Under the pieces are notes generated by a model. That model saw only the letters and a program-made list of their open reading frames with translations. It was not told where the DNA came from and searched no databases. From the NCBI RefSeq assembly GCF_040833985.1, contig NZ_CP162140.1, positions 186,001 through 250,000 on the forward strand: a stretch of 64,000 nt of DNA, given 5' to 3'. The stretch comes from Leptospira sp. WS4.C2. GTDB lineage: Bacteria; Spirochaetota; Leptospiria; Leptospirales; Leptospiraceae. The translations under genes and the position numbers were made by a program. Within the stretch, counting starts at the first letter, position 1. Each line of letters begins with the position of its first letter. Of the stretch, positions 34,753 through 44,296 are shown one piece after another.

Positions 34753-35076
34753 ATGGATTTAAGAAGAGACGTATTCCAAGCAATTGCCGATCCCACAAGA
34801 AGAGCCATCCTCCTCCTCGTGGCAACCCAGTCTATGACAGCGGGAAATATTGCTTCCCACTTTGATAGCAAACGTCCAACCGTTTCCAAACATTTACAAA
34901 TCCTTACCGAATGCGAGTTACTCGCCAAAGAACCAAATGGTCGGGAGATTTATTACCACTTAAATCCAAACAAAATGTTAGAAATCGCCCATTTCCTTGC
35001 GCCCTTCCAAAAACTTTGGGACGACCGGTTCAACAAACTAGAATCTGTGATGAAAAAGTACCAAACAAAAACATAA
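34753..35076 (+). CDS. ArsR-family transcriptional regulator
   Basis: The 107-residue protein is a winged helix-turn-helix of the ArsR type that usually precedes an AHSA1 gene. It starts [15 protein letters not shown] and shows the recognition helix in [15 protein letters not shown] and the wing in [10 protein letters not shown]. Metal-binding cysteine pairs of classical ArsR are absent. It is followed 28 bases later by the AHSA1/SRPBCC gene it probably regulates. Confidence 0.9.
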   Translation: MDLRRDVFQAIADPTRRAILLLVATQSMTAGNIASHFDSKRPTVSKHLQILTECELLAKEPNGREIYYHLNPNKMLEIAHFLAPFQKLWDDRFNKLESVMKKYQTKT

Positions 35077-35104
35077 AGAAATAACAGAACAGTAGGAAAA
35101 TAGT

Positions 35105-35572
35105 ATGGAACTCAAAACAAAAATCATAGCGGAAGACGGCAAACAAGAGTTAACGATCGAACGTGAGTTTGACTTACCTGTAAACTTAGTATTTAAGGCA
35201 CACACAGAGCCAGAACTTATCGAACAATGGATGGGGAACAAAGTCTTAAAATGGGAAGCTAAAAACCATGGAGGTTGGATCTTTGAGACCAAAAATCCAG
35301 AAGGGGTTGTATTATTTCGAGCCAACGGAGTGTTACATGACATCGTTCCCAATGAAAGGTTTACAAGAACCTTTGAAATGGAAAACACAGGATTTGCCAC
35401 CCAACTTGAATTTTTTGAATTTCAGAAGATATCTGAAAACAAAAGTAAACTCGTTATGCATATCATCTATAAGTCTGTAGAACAAAGAAACCAAATTCTG
35501 AAGATGCCTTTTGCCGAAGGAATCAATAGGGCTCACAATAGGTTAGAAAAAGTAATCAAAAACAAGGATTGA
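35105..35572 (+). CDS. SRPBCC (AHSA1-like) protein
   Basis: The 155-residue protein matches the AHSA1/START-like ligand-binding fold: EREFDLPVNLVFKAHTEPELIEQWMG at the front and a C-terminal amphipathic helix (GINRAHNRLEKVIK). The function of bacterial members is mostly unknown; they probably bind small hydrophobic ligands. It lies in an ArsR-AHSA1-YdeI-DoxX run, a combination repeatedly seen in bacteria. Confidence 0.85.
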   Translation: MELKTKIIAEDGKQELTIEREFDLPVNLVFKAHTEPELIEQWMGNKVLKWEAKNHGGWIFETKNPEGVVLFRANGVLHDIVPNERFTRTFEMENTGFATQLEFFEFQKISENKSKLVMHIIYKSVEQRNQILKMPFAEGINRAHNRLEKVIKNKD

Positions 35573-35597
35573 TTTAAAATAAAATCAATTAATTGGT

Positions 35598-36200
35598 ATG
35601 GACACAAACTTAAAAAAAACTATTACAAACACTCCTGACTCTTTTTTTAAAGATACAAAATCCTGGAAAAAAGAATTTGAGATACTTCGCAAAATTGCAT
35701 TGGGAAGTAAGTTAGAAGAAGAAATCAAGTGGGGACAACCTTGTTATACACACAATGGACAAAATGTTTTTTTAATCCATGGATTCAAAGAATACTGTGC
35801 CATTCTATTTTTTAAAGGAGCCTTACTAAAAGATCCTAAAAACATTCTCATCCAACAAACAAAAAATGTACAAGCTGCAAGACAAATTCGATTCCAAAGC
35901 ACTTCTGAAATTACAAAATTAAGAACCATTTTAAAATCCTATATCAAAGAAGCCATTCAGTTAGAACTATCTGGTAAAAAATTAGAAAGAAAACCAACTA
36001 TTGCATTTGAAGTTCCAGAAGAATTTCAAAAAAGATTGGATACTAACCAAAAATTAAAAACCGCGTTTGAGTCTTTAACCCCAGGTCGCCAGAGGGCTTA
36101 CCTACTCTATTTTGCTTCTGCAAAAAAATCGGAAACAAGAGAACAAAGAATCGATAAACACCAAACTAATATTATCAAAGGGAAGGGAATCGATGATTAG
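35598..36200 (+). CDS. YdeI/OmpD-associated family protein (DUF1801-containing)
   Basis: The 200-residue soluble protein begins with the DUF1801-like domain (residues 20-115, EEIKWGQPCYTHNGQNV) and ends with the YdeI C-terminal module (AFESLTPGRQRAYLLYF, then SAKKSETREQRIDKH). In Bacillus and others, YdeI-type proteins accompany SRPBCC and DoxX genes in stress responses. The start is an ATG 25 bases after the AHSA1 stop, with only a weak ribosome site. Confidence 0.82.
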   Translation: MDTNLKKTITNTPDSFFKDTKSWKKEFEILRKIALGSKLEEEIKWGQPCYTHNGQNVFLIHGFKEYCAILFFKGALLKDPKNILIQQTKNVQAARQIRFQSTSEITKLRTILKSYIKEAIQLELSGKKLERKPTIAFEVPEEFQKRLDTNQKLKTAFESLTPGRQRAYLLYFASAKKSETREQRIDKHQTNIIKGKGIDD

Positions 36201-36288
36201 AATTCAGACTATCATTAGAAATTTCATTTATGGATTCAAATCTTCAATCTCGGTGAACAAGAATTTATTATAAGAATAGGAGAATTTT

Positions 36289-36663
36289 ATGTCAGAAAAA
36301 ACGAAAAAAATTGCATATTGGTTTTTTACCCTATGGTTATCTTTGGGTATGGTATCAACAGCGATTGTACAACTTATGAAGCTTCCCGAAGAAGTAGAAA
36401 AGATAAACCAATTGGGTTACCCTACTTATTTTTTGACACTTCTGGGTATTTGGAAACTACTTGGTGTGGTTGCCGTTCTTATACCTAAGTTTTTGTTACT
36501 AAAAGAATGGGCTTATGCAGGATTTTTCTTTGCGATGTCTGGAGCAGCCTATTCGCATATAGTTATGGGACACCCAATGACCGAAACCCTTCCCTCAGTG
36601 TTATTACTTGCGCTTACGATCATTTCTTGGTCCCTAAGACCAAAAGAACGAAAGTTGTTCTAA
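36289..36663 (+). CDS. DoxX-family membrane protein
   Basis: The 124-residue protein has four membrane helices and the DoxX-like pattern (IAYWFFTLWLSLGMVST, LGIWKLLGVVAVL, FFAMSGAAYSH). A clear ribosome site (AGGAGA) precedes the ATG. DoxX proteins are small quinone- or thiol-related membrane proteins of uncertain function. It closes the ArsR-AHSA1-YdeI-DoxX group. Confidence 0.85.
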   Translation: MSEKTKKIAYWFFTLWLSLGMVSTAIVQLMKLPEEVEKINQLGYPTYFLTLLGIWKLLGVVAVLIPKFLLLKEWAYAGFFFAMSGAAYSHIVMGHPMTETLPSVLLLALTIISWSLRPKERKLF

Positions 36664-36762
36664 AATTAGTTTTTTAAGAGACATGATGCGAATGCGATAT
36701 CATGTTAAAAAAATCTTTACAACCATTGGGAATTGACTCTGATACTGGCGAGGCAATCTCCA

Positions 36763-37755
36763 ATGGAACAAAATCAATCCTATATAAGAACATCTATCTT
36801 TTCCATCATTATGTTCTTTTTTCTCCATTGCCAATCAAACATTCAGAAATTGGTTGGAGCAATGGAAGAACCAACGCAATTCAAAGCTTTAATCAATAAT
36901 GTCAGCGATATTAACATGACAGACGATTTTGGTCAGACTTTACTGATCCATGCTACTGTAAGCAACAACATCGAGGTAGTTTCCATATTATTAGACAAAA
37001 AAATAGACGTTAAAATCAAAGATAAAGGTTCAAGAAGCGCACTTGACTATTCTGTCCATTATGACTGCTTAGATATTTTCAAATTAATCCTAGAAAAAAA
37101 TCCAACTATAATAGAAGATAGAAATTTTTTAGAAGGTATCCTCTTAAATGCTGTCGAATTAAACAAAGCAGATTTTGTTGAAACAGTTTTAAATAAAAAA
37201 AATTTAGCAAATATAAAATTGAATACAACAGGTAAATTTTTGCTACACACCGCCCTCGATCACTCAAACCAAAACAAAGACGCCATCAAAATGATAATCA
37301 AAAAGGGTGCTGATGTTAATAGTGTTGAATCTGATGGTAAAACACCAATTTTTCGCCTTAAATCCGACGCAAATATTGATTGTTTAAAGTATTTAATTCA
37401 AGCTGGTGCTAATTTGAATCATAAAGACAGTAATGACCACAGTGTGATGTATTACTGGGCTACAATTCAGAAATTTGATTTTATAAAAGAAATCTTAAAA
37501 CGAGGTGCTGTTCCAGAAGAAGGTATGTTTGTTCTCGTGATCACTGAACGAAGTTATAATAGCACAAAAACAAAAACTGACTACCAACATTCAGAATCCT
37601 TAAAATACGTTCCCGAAAATTATGGAGGTATAGTCCATAAACAAGTAAATACAACTGAAAAAGTATCAGATGAAAATAAAATACCTATTATGGATTTCGT
37701 GCAAATACATGATAAAGAATTGTATAAAAAATTGAAATCAATCAATTACAAATAA
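36763..37755 (+). CDS. ankyrin-repeat lipoprotein
   Basis: The ATG at 36763 gives a 330-residue protein with a lipoprotein signal and lipobox FFLHC (C23). The mature part holds about six or seven ankyrin-like repeats at about residues 50-270 (TLLIHATVSNNIEVVSILL, KMIIKKGADVNSVESDG, KYLIQAGANLNHKDSN). A TTG ten codons upstream is less likely. It is probably a membrane-anchored interaction protein. Its 3' end overlaps the converging pnuC gene by ten bases. Confidence 0.78.
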   Translation: MEQNQSYIRTSIFSIIMFFFLHCQSNIQKLVGAMEEPTQFKALINNVSDINMTDDFGQTLLIHATVSNNIEVVSILLDKKIDVKIKDKGSRSALDYSVHYDCLDIFKLILEKNPTIIEDRNFLEGILLNAVELNKADFVETVLNKKNLANIKLNTTGKFLLHTALDHSNQNKDAIKMIIKKGADVNSVESDGKTPIFRLKSDANIDCLKYLIQAGANLNHKDSNDHSVMYYWATIQKFDFIKEILKRGAVPEEGMFVLVITERSYNSTKTKTDYQHSESLKYVPENYGGIVHKQVNTTEKVSDENKIPIMDFVQIHDKELYKKLKSINYK

Positions 37756-38399
37756 TTCTGATCCATATATTCTTTGTACCAATGGTAACAACCATAAAAG
37801 GCAATGAGTAAAAATACAACGTACTCTGCAGTAACAAAGGGAATCTCTTTTAGAGAATACAAACCAATGCAAACCACGTCTACTGCCACCCACAAAAACC
37901 AAGATTGTAGTATCCGTCTCGCCAAAAGAAAATTTGCCACGATGCTTGCAGTAGTAGTGAATGCATCCCAGTATGGGTAACTTGGTGGCATCTTAAAAAT
38001 ATTGGGGAGTAAACTAGGTAAATAAAAAGTGAATTCCCCCAATAGATAAGTAGATACTAATATGGTAGAAAACAATATTGTATTTTTTTTCCAGCCCATT
38101 GAATGAATCTTCAAAAAATATCCTGACTTTTTACGCCAAACCCACCATCCATAGATACTAGATCCAAAAAAATAAATTTGTAACAACATATCCGAATACA
38201 ATTGGATCTGAAAGAACAAAAAGAAAAAACAGATGGAATTGAATATCCCGATGGGCCAAGTGAGGATATGATTTCGTGAGGCCAAATATACACAAACGAG
38301 TCCAGAGCTTGTTCCAAAAAATTCGAGTACCGATAATGGATATCCAAAACAAACAAATAGTGTATAGTCTAAGGAAATAAAGTGTGCGACTGTATCCAT
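37746..38399 (-). CDS. pnuC: PnuC-type nicotinamide riboside transporter
   Basis: The 217-residue protein has about seven membrane helices and the PnuC pattern: a segment of GTSSGLVCVYLASRNHILTW-type, WPIGIFN and a C-terminal YGCYHW. PnuC facilitates uptake of nicotinamide riboside, which is then trapped by phosphorylation for NAD synthesis. No nicotinamide riboside kinase gene is adjacent. It could carry a related vitamin, but PnuC is the best match. Confidence 0.83.
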   Translation of the reverse strand: MDTVAHFISLDYTLFVCFGYPLSVLEFFGTSSGLVCVYLASRNHILTWPIGIFNSICFFFLFFQIQLYSDMLLQIYFFGSSIYGWWVWRKKSGYFLKIHSMGWKKNTILFSTILVSTYLLGEFTFYLPSLLPNIFKMPPSYPYWDAFTTTASIVANFLLARRILQSWFLWVAVDVVCIGLYSLKEIPFVTAEYVVFLLIAFYGCYHWYKEYMDQNYL

Positions 38400-38472
38400 T
38401 TAGTATTTAGAAATTAATAAGAAAGGTATTTTCTATTTGAAACCAAACTGTTTTTTCGTATTTTTCTTTTTG

Positions 38473-39150
38473 CTAAATGCGAAAAAAATCTTCCTTAAAA
38501 CCTTTTTCTCCAAGCCATTTACTTTGTAAAAGATTATATCCTACAATTTCAAAGTCTCGAGAAATCCATTTTCTGTATTTTTTTTTGGATCTTGAAAAAG
38601 CGTAAGGATCAGTAAAAGACATCTCTTCTTTCATCACCACATAGTCTTCGTTTGTTGGCACAGTAAAATACAAATAATTACAATATTTTGCCATTTTTTC
38701 CAAAACGCCAGGAATCATTCCATCGGGAAGGTATTGGATCACAGAATTACAAATCCCTAGTTCCACAGGTTCTTTTTCTAGTTTGGGAAGTTTTAGAGTT
38801 TCTAAGGATTCATGATAGAGATGAAATTTATCAGAACGTTTTACCCAGTCTTTTTTCTTTAGATCTTCATAAGCTTCTTTGGATGCATCCACAGCATACA
38901 CTTTTACCGGCGAGAAGGTCTTAACCATCTCTCGGAGAAGGATCGCCTTCCCAAATCCGAAATCTGCCATTTTATAAACAGGGATTTCCATCAATTGAAA
39001 GAGAGCTTTTAAATATTCCGCGTGTTGTTTGGCATTATAAGATCCATCTACATCCAGTCCATTTCCGTAAATATCTGACCAATACGACCCGTCGAACTCT
39101 TTGCCATTTTTACCTAGACCAAAGTTTTTTTTGTTCAAAAAACTCTTCAT
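38473..39150 (-). CDS. class I SAM-dependent methyltransferase
   Basis: The 225-residue protein has a Rossmann-type methyltransferase core. Motif I is diverged (KMADFGFGKAILLREM), motif II is VYAVDAS and motif post-II is LGICNSVIQYLPDG. The end has an aromatic-basic extension. The substrate is unknown. It shares one base with the stop of the J-domain-like gene upstream (TAATG), so the two are translationally coupled. Confidence 0.75.
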   Translation of the reverse strand: MKSFLNKKNFGLGKNGKEFDGSYWSDIYGNGLDVDGSYNAKQHAEYLKALFQLMEIPVYKMADFGFGKAILLREMVKTFSPVKVYAVDASKEAYEDLKKKDWVKRSDKFHLYHESLETLKLPKLEKEPVELGICNSVIQYLPDGMIPGVLEKMAKYCNYLYFTVPTNEDYVVMKEEMSFTDPYAFSRSKKKYRKWISRDFEIVGYNLLQSKWLGEKGFKEDFFRI

Positions 39151-40304
39151 TAAAATTGAGTCCCTAAACTTTGTAATTCTTTTATCATTTCTTTGATGTA
39201 TTTCGGTTCTTTTGTTAATTGTTCCACTTCTTCTTCGAAGGCTTTTGTGACCTTTTGGTTGTCTAGTTTTACTCGCTTTAAATAGGAAGTGAGAGTCTCT
39301 TTAGTGATTTTTCGTTCCGAAAAATCTGCCATGAGTGGATGAGAAAAAAATCTTTGGCGAATGGAATCCTCCAATTCGCGAATTTTTGATTTGATGATTC
39401 CTACAAACCGTTTGATGGACGTATCATGGAAGGATACATCTGTTTGTTGGTTGGGGATCAGTTCGTCCACCTGCAATTTGATTTCTAAAATTTCTGCAAT
39501 ATTCATATTGTCTCTCGCACCGGAGAGTTTCGTCATCAGTTTGGATTTTTTTTCGCGTAAAGCAGGGTCCTGTTCTTTGTCGGGATGGATGAGTTTGGCT
39601 AAATTTTTGAAGAGAGTGTTGATGTCTGTGCTTAAGAGACGTTCCGATTCTAAGATCTTTTTTTCTTTTTCCGATTGCGATTTAGTTTTTTTTCGTTCGT
39701 TTGACTGAGAACCTCTTCCTCTAAAGTAATCCGATCGGTATTCTTCATACTTCTCACGAAATTCTCTATACTTTTCTTCGTGAGATTCCCTTTCCTCTTC
39801 GGAATCAAACCCAGTTCGATTCATATCATCTAAATCAATTTCTATCCCAAATGTATTTTTGATTCTAGATTCCATTTGATTTTTGTACCGAAGGCGTTCC
39901 AAACGTTCGAACTTTGTTTCCAATTGGTCACGATACTTGCCATAAAAGGTAGTATCTTCCAAAATTGAATCAGTACAGATATCGAGTAAATACCTTCGTA
40001 GAAATTCCCTTTGCATTTTGCCAAAAGAAAGTTTTTCTTCGAGGAGGATGGAACACATCAATTCAAACCGTGTTCGTTCTAGTTTTTTTTGTTTTTCTAG
40101 TTCAGGCAAAACATCTTGCAAGTATGTTTCATTCACCATCTGGAACAATGGTTCGATTTCTTTATTACGTTCTAAGGTTTCCTTATGTTTACGAAGGGCA
40201 TCGTTAAATTCTTTTTGGGCTTTGGTTTGGTTAGAAGAAACTCCGGTCCAAATTAAAGTTTCCTCTGTGGTTATTGCATTAGGTTTGGGTTTTTGTTTTG
40301 GCAT
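39150..40304 (-). CDS. protein with a central J-domain-like module
   Basis: The 384-residue soluble protein is mostly charged helix. Near its middle is a J-domain-like segment with the catalytic H240-P241-D242 (FKNLAKLIHPDKEQDP) preceded by a helix and followed by KLMTKLSGARDN. It lacks the zinc fingers and C-terminal domains of DnaJ. It could recruit DnaK to a specific substrate. It is coupled to a methyltransferase gene. The remainder matches nothing I know. Confidence 0.65.
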   Translation of the reverse strand: MPKQKPKPNAITTEETLIWTGVSSNQTKAQKEFNDALRKHKETLERNKEIEPLFQMVNETYLQDVLPELEKQKKLERTRFELMCSILLEEKLSFGKMQREFLRRYLLDICTDSILEDTTFYGKYRDQLETKFERLERLRYKNQMESRIKNTFGIEIDLDDMNRTGFDSEEERESHEEKYREFREKYEEYRSDYFRGRGSQSNERKKTKSQSEKEKKILESERLLSTDINTLFKNLAKLIHPDKEQDPALREKKSKLMTKLSGARDNMNIAEILEIKLQVDELIPNQQTDVSFHDTSIKRFVGIIKSKIRELEDSIRQRFFSHPLMADFSERKITKETLTSYLKRVKLDNQKVTKAFEEEVEQLTKEPKYIKEMIKELQSLGTQF

Positions 40305-40323
40305 TCAGGGGAAAAGAAAATTC

Positions 40324-40344
40324 GCCAGATGCATCACATCTGGC
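40324..40344 (-). terminator. intrinsic terminator of the aconitase gene
   Basis: GCCAGATG-CATCA-CATCTGGC is a perfect eight-pair hairpin. On the minus strand it is followed by GAATTTTCTTTTC, and it sits 24 bases after the aconitase stop. Confidence 0.65.
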
Positions 40345-40367
40345 AAGTTCGAAGTTTTGTCGTTAGA

Positions 40368-42623
40368 CTATGCTTTCATTAAATTCAAAGCAGCACCTGC
40401 TTTGAACCATTCGATTTGTTGTGCGTTATAAGTATGGTTTACTGGGATTTCATCCTTTTTGCCATCCTTATGGTTGAATACAAGTGTCAGAGGTTTTCCT
40501 TCTGCAAAACTTGTGAGTCCTACAATATCAATCACATCGTCTTCTTGGATTTTATCGTAATCTTCTTTGTTTGCAAAAGTAAGAGCTAACATCCCTTGTT
40601 TTTTTAAGTTTGTTTCGTGAATCCGAGCAAACGATTTTACAAGAACAGCTCTTACACCTAAATGCCTTGGTTCCATGGCTGCATGTTCACGAGACGAACC
40701 TTCCCCATAGTTTTCATCCCCAACCACAATCGATCCAATCCCTTGGGCTTTGTAAGCTCTTTGGGTTTGCGGAACCGGTTCATAGTTTCCAGTGAGTTGG
40801 TTTTTCACCTCATTGGTTTTGCTATTGAAGATGTTAGTCGCACCGATTAGTAAGTTGTTGGAAATATTGTCCAAGTGACCACGAAATTTTAGCCATGGAC
40901 CTGCCATAGAGATATGATCTGTAGTACATTTTCCTTTGGCTTTGATGAGTAGTTTCAGACCTTTGAGATCAGTTCCTTCCCATGCTTTGAAAGGAGCAAG
41001 AAGTTGGAGTCTTGTGGAAGCTGGATCCACAATCACTTGTACACCGGAACCATCTGCTGCTGGAGCCTCAAAACCCGCATCCTCTACCGCAAAACCTTTG
41101 CTAGGGAGTTCTTCCCCTGTAGGTGGATCCAATTTGACTTGTTCCCCTTTTTCATTGGTGAGAGTGTCTGTGAGTGGATTGAATCCTAAGTCCCCCGCAA
41201 TGGCCAGTGCCGTTGTGATTTCAGGAGATGCCACAAATGCATAGGTGTTTGGGTTTCCGTCTTGGCGAGCTTGGAAGTTTCTGTTGAAGGAGTGGACAAT
41301 GGTGTTCTTTTCTTTTTTATCCGCACCCACACGAGACCACATTCCAATACAAGGTCCACAAGCATTCGAAAACACTTTGGCTCCAATTTTATGGAAGGAA
41401 TCAATGAATCCGTCTCTTTGGATGGTGTAACGAACGAGTTCCGATCCAGGTGTGATGGTAAACTCTGCTTTGGTTTTTAAACCTTTTGCGGCGACTTGTT
41501 TGGCAAGAGAAGCAGCTCTTGAAATATCTTCATAAGAAGAGTTGGTGCAAGAACCGATAAGACCAACTTCTACTTTGAGAGGCCAACCATTCTTTATCGC
41601 TTCTTCTTTCATTTTAGAAATAGGAGTCGCAAGGTCAGGAGTGAAAGGACCGTTTACATATGGCTCTAAAGTATTGAGATCAATTTCAATCACTTGGTCA
41701 AAATACTTGGATGGTTCTGCATACACTTCTGGATCCGCAGTAAGATGAGCTTTGTATTTGTTAGCAAGATCAGCCACATCACTTCTGTTAGTGGATCTTA
41801 AGTATCTTTCCATAGATTCATCGTAACCGAATGTGGAAGTGGTTGCCCCAATTTCAGCACCCATGTTACAGATGGTTCCTTTTCCTGTACAAGAAAGAGC
41901 TTCGGCCCCTGGGCCAAAGTATTCTACGATGGCACCAGTTCCCCCTTTGACAGTAAGAATCCCTGCTACTTTTAAGATTACATCTTTTGCGGAAGTCCAA
42001 CCATTCAGTTTTCCTGTGAGTTTCACACCGATGGCCTTTGGCCATTTGAGTTCCCAGGCAAGACCTGCCATCACATCACAAGCGTCAGCTCCACCGACAC
42101 CAATTGCGACCATCCCAAGACCACCAGCATTCACTGTGTGCGAATCTGTTCCGATCATCATTCCACCTGGGAAGGCATAGTTTTCTAAAACGACTTGGTG
42201 GATGATACCAGCACCTGGTTTCCAAAAACCGATTCCATATTTATTAGAAACGGAGGATAAAAAATCATATACTTCTTTGTTTTCTTTAACAGCAACACCG
42301 AGATCCACACCGGATTCGTCTTTTGCGGTGATTAAGTGGTCACAGTGAACGGTGGAGGGAACCGCTACCTTTTTACGACCCGCTTGCATAAATTGAAGAA
42401 GCGCCATTTGCGCTGTTGCGTCTTGCATGGCCACTCGGTCTGGTGCAAAATCTACATAGTCGACACCTCGACCAAAACTCTTCGTTGGATTTCCGTCCCA
42501 AAGGTGGTTGTATAAAATCTTCTCTGTGAGTGTGAGGGGCCGACCCACTACCTTCCTGGCTTGTGTGATGGCCGCTTCCATTTTGGAATAACGTGCCGCA
42601 ATCATTTCTATATCAAATGCCAT
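40368..42623 (-). CDS. acnA: aconitate hydratase (mitochondrial-type)
   Basis: The 751-residue protein is a full-length aconitase that interconverts citrate and isocitrate in the TCA cycle. The first cluster cysteine is in [11 protein letters not shown], and the pair is in [10 protein letters not shown]. The swivel domain ends the protein ([15 protein letters not shown]). Length and the N-terminal pattern match the mitochondrial-type aconitases found in spirochaetes and Bacteroidetes, not E. coli AcnB. The gene symbol is given by enzyme class. A hairpin terminator follows. Confidence 0.95.
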   Translation of the reverse strand: MAFDIEMIAARYSKMEAAITQARKVVGRPLTLTEKILYNHLWDGNPTKSFGRGVDYVDFAPDRVAMQDATAQMALLQFMQAGRKKVAVPSTVHCDHLITAKDESGVDLGVAVKENKEVYDFLSSVSNKYGIGFWKPGAGIIHQVVLENYAFPGGMMIGTDSHTVNAGGLGMVAIGVGGADACDVMAGLAWELKWPKAIGVKLTGKLNGWTSAKDVILKVAGILTVKGGTGAIVEYFGPGAEALSCTGKGTICNMGAEIGATTSTFGYDESMERYLRSTNRSDVADLANKYKAHLTADPEVYAEPSKYFDQVIEIDLNTLEPYVNGPFTPDLATPISKMKEEAIKNGWPLKVEVGLIGSCTNSSYEDISRAASLAKQVAAKGLKTKAEFTITPGSELVRYTIQRDGFIDSFHKIGAKVFSNACGPCIGMWSRVGADKKEKNTIVHSFNRNFQARQDGNPNTYAFVASPEITTALAIAGDLGFNPLTDTLTNEKGEQVKLDPPTGEELPSKGFAVEDAGFEAPAADGSGVQVIVDPASTRLQLLAPFKAWEGTDLKGLKLLIKAKGKCTTDHISMAGPWLKFRGHLDNISNNLLIGATNIFNSKTNEVKNQLTGNYEPVPQTQRAYKAQGIGSIVVGDENYGEGSSREHAAMEPRHLGVRAVLVKSFARIHETNLKKQGMLALTFANKEDYDKIQEDDVIDIVGLTSFAEGKPLTLVFNHKDGKKDEIPVNHTYNAQQIEWFKAGAALNLMKA

Positions 42624-42734
42624 CTGAACCTCTTATACCTATCAGACCGCAGGAAAAAAGGGAATCAATCGAAAATTAAACTACAAGTGCTAAAATCAGT
42701 AAAATTGGCTCTTTAGTGAGAACGGGTTTCTTTT

Positions 42735-43235
42735 CTAACCGTCGATGCGGACATAAACTTCGTCGGCTTTGAGGATAAGGCCCGACTTGATTTCGATAAG
42801 CCTGGTGTTGACAAAAACGCCGTCTTGGTATGGAGTCACAATTCCCGTAATGATAACATCTAGTTTCAAAACATCACCTATTTTCCGCAAGGTGGCGGTG
42901 TCTGTTGAAGAGTCCAAACCAAGGCCTGCTTCTTTTAAAACTTTTTGATTGGCCAGGCGGTCTAAAATCTGGAATCGATCTTTTTTTACCAGTTCTGTGG
43001 TCAATTTTTCCGCCAGGATTTCGCCATACGGACTTTTTTTGCCTTCATTATCTAAAAATGTCAAAACAACAAGTCTTTGCGGTTGAAAGTAGAATCCTTT
43101 TTCAGAAAGGGATATGGCTAGTTGTTCCAGAGGTGGGATCGAAGGTTTTTTTGGTTTGGATTCTCTTTCCTCTCCCAAATAACAAGCGCTAGTGGTTAAC
43201 AAAAAAAACAATAAAACTAAATTTTTAAAATGCAA
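42735..43235 (-). CDS. FlgO-domain lipoprotein
   Basis: From a TTG at 43235 the product is about 166 residues with a compact lipoprotein signal (HFKNLVLLFFLL) and lipobox TTSAC. The rest is an FlgO/CsgG-like domain (RLVVLTFLDNEGKKS, LTTELVKKDRFQILDR, LDVIITGIVT). FlgO proteins are outer-membrane lipoproteins, in vibrios linked to flagellar function. ATGs at 43259 and 43265 would give an unusually long signal. The TTG overlaps the end of the preceding gene. Confidence 0.75.
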   Translation of the reverse strand: MHFKNLVLLFFLLTTSACYLGEERESKPKKPSIPPLEQLAISLSEKGFYFQPQRLVVLTFLDNEGKKSPYGEILAEKLTTELVKKDRFQILDRLANQKVLKEAGLGLDSSTDTATLRKIGDVLKLDVIITGIVTPYQDGVFVNTRLIEIKSGLILKADEVYVRIDG

Positions 43236-44244
43236 GTTCCATCCCGAGTGAAGTAACATATTCATAAAACGATTTTCCATTAAAGCCATTCCCATACATA
43301 AAACCACCAGGGACCCCAATCAGCATACCGTCTTTATAGAACTGGTTTTGAAAATTCAAAAAAAAGGTGGTTTTTAATTTTCCCGGATTTTTACCTCGAA
43401 AGGACGCAGAGAAAGTTTCTGGAGACCTGCCATTTTGGTCTTTCACTTGCAATAATGGATCATTAAAAACATTGAATATTTGATTTCCGACATAAAGAGA
43501 ATAATTCTTAGAGGAACCTAAAAAGAAAATGAATCCAAGTGAAGCAATGTCTTGTGCTGGTGAAAACCCCATTTGCCCCCCAGGAAGAGAACCGGGTCTT
43601 GCATTTACATAATTGTATCTAACATTCAATTGGACTTTGTCGCTACCGAAAAAAAAAGAAAACTTCCCACCTTCTGCACCATAGGCAGTAACTGGATTTT
43701 CCGTTTTCACATTATAAACGGATGTCTGCACTTTAAGAAACTGCGAAGGTGTAAAACTTCCTTGGTATTCATAAAGCTGTTTTGGATCAACCAACGAACG
43801 TTTATTAGCCTCTAGTTGACGGAAAATAAGGGCTGCCGATGGATGAACTGGTGCCGAAAGGATTGGTTGTGATAATGCAGGTTCTCCACTTAATTTTGCA
43901 TCCCAAACATGAGCAGACTGCGGAGAAACATCAAAATCTAACTTATTACCATAATTCGCAGAAGGATTCCATTTAGAAACCTGATTGCCATCTTTTTTAG
44001 ACCCAAACAAAAAACCAAGAGAAAGGGATTTTGGTTTATTCGTATATTCTGAAGTACTGTAGCTTCGGTTTTTTAGAATTTTTTTTTCCTGTGTATGACG
44101 AGAGGAATCACCACCTAACTCGCGCAAGGCTGACGATTCGGATTCTCTAACAGTTGTCTCTTTTATGGGAGTAATATATACTACCCCAAGAAGACCTAAA
44201 CCGGAGAATAAGGAAACAAAGACCGAAGATTTCGGAGAATACAT
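43225..44244 (-). CDS. predicted exported/outer-membrane protein of unknown function
   Basis: The 339-residue protein starts with a hydrophobic segment (VFVSLFSGLGLLGVVYITP) that is probably a signal or anchor. A low-complexity polar stretch follows, then about 200 residues of alternating strands with many glycines and aromatic residues, ending MELAF, as in outer-membrane barrels. I recognise no family. It is followed by and overlaps the FlgO-like lipoprotein gene, suggesting the two work together. Confidence 0.65.
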   Translation of the reverse strand: MYSPKSSVFVSLFSGLGLLGVVYITPIKETTVRESESSALRELGGDSSRHTQEKKILKNRSYSTSEYTNKPKSLSLGFLFGSKKDGNQVSKWNPSANYGNKLDFDVSPQSAHVWDAKLSGEPALSQPILSAPVHPSAALIFRQLEANKRSLVDPKQLYEYQGSFTPSQFLKVQTSVYNVKTENPVTAYGAEGGKFSFFFGSDKVQLNVRYNYVNARPGSLPGGQMGFSPAQDIASLGFIFFLGSSKNYSLYVGNQIFNVFNDPLLQVKDQNGRSPETFSASFRGKNPGKLKTTFFLNFQNQFYKDGMLIGVPGGFMYGNGFNGKSFYEYVTSLGMELAF

Positions 44245-44296
44245 AAAGAAGCTGTAGAAACATATTTCCTAAATTCCAACGAATGTAAATCTATTT

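Noticed and set aside
36681..36705. ACATGAT/ATCATGT hairpin after the DoxX gene as a terminator
   Set aside because: It is followed by A residues, with no T run on either strand.
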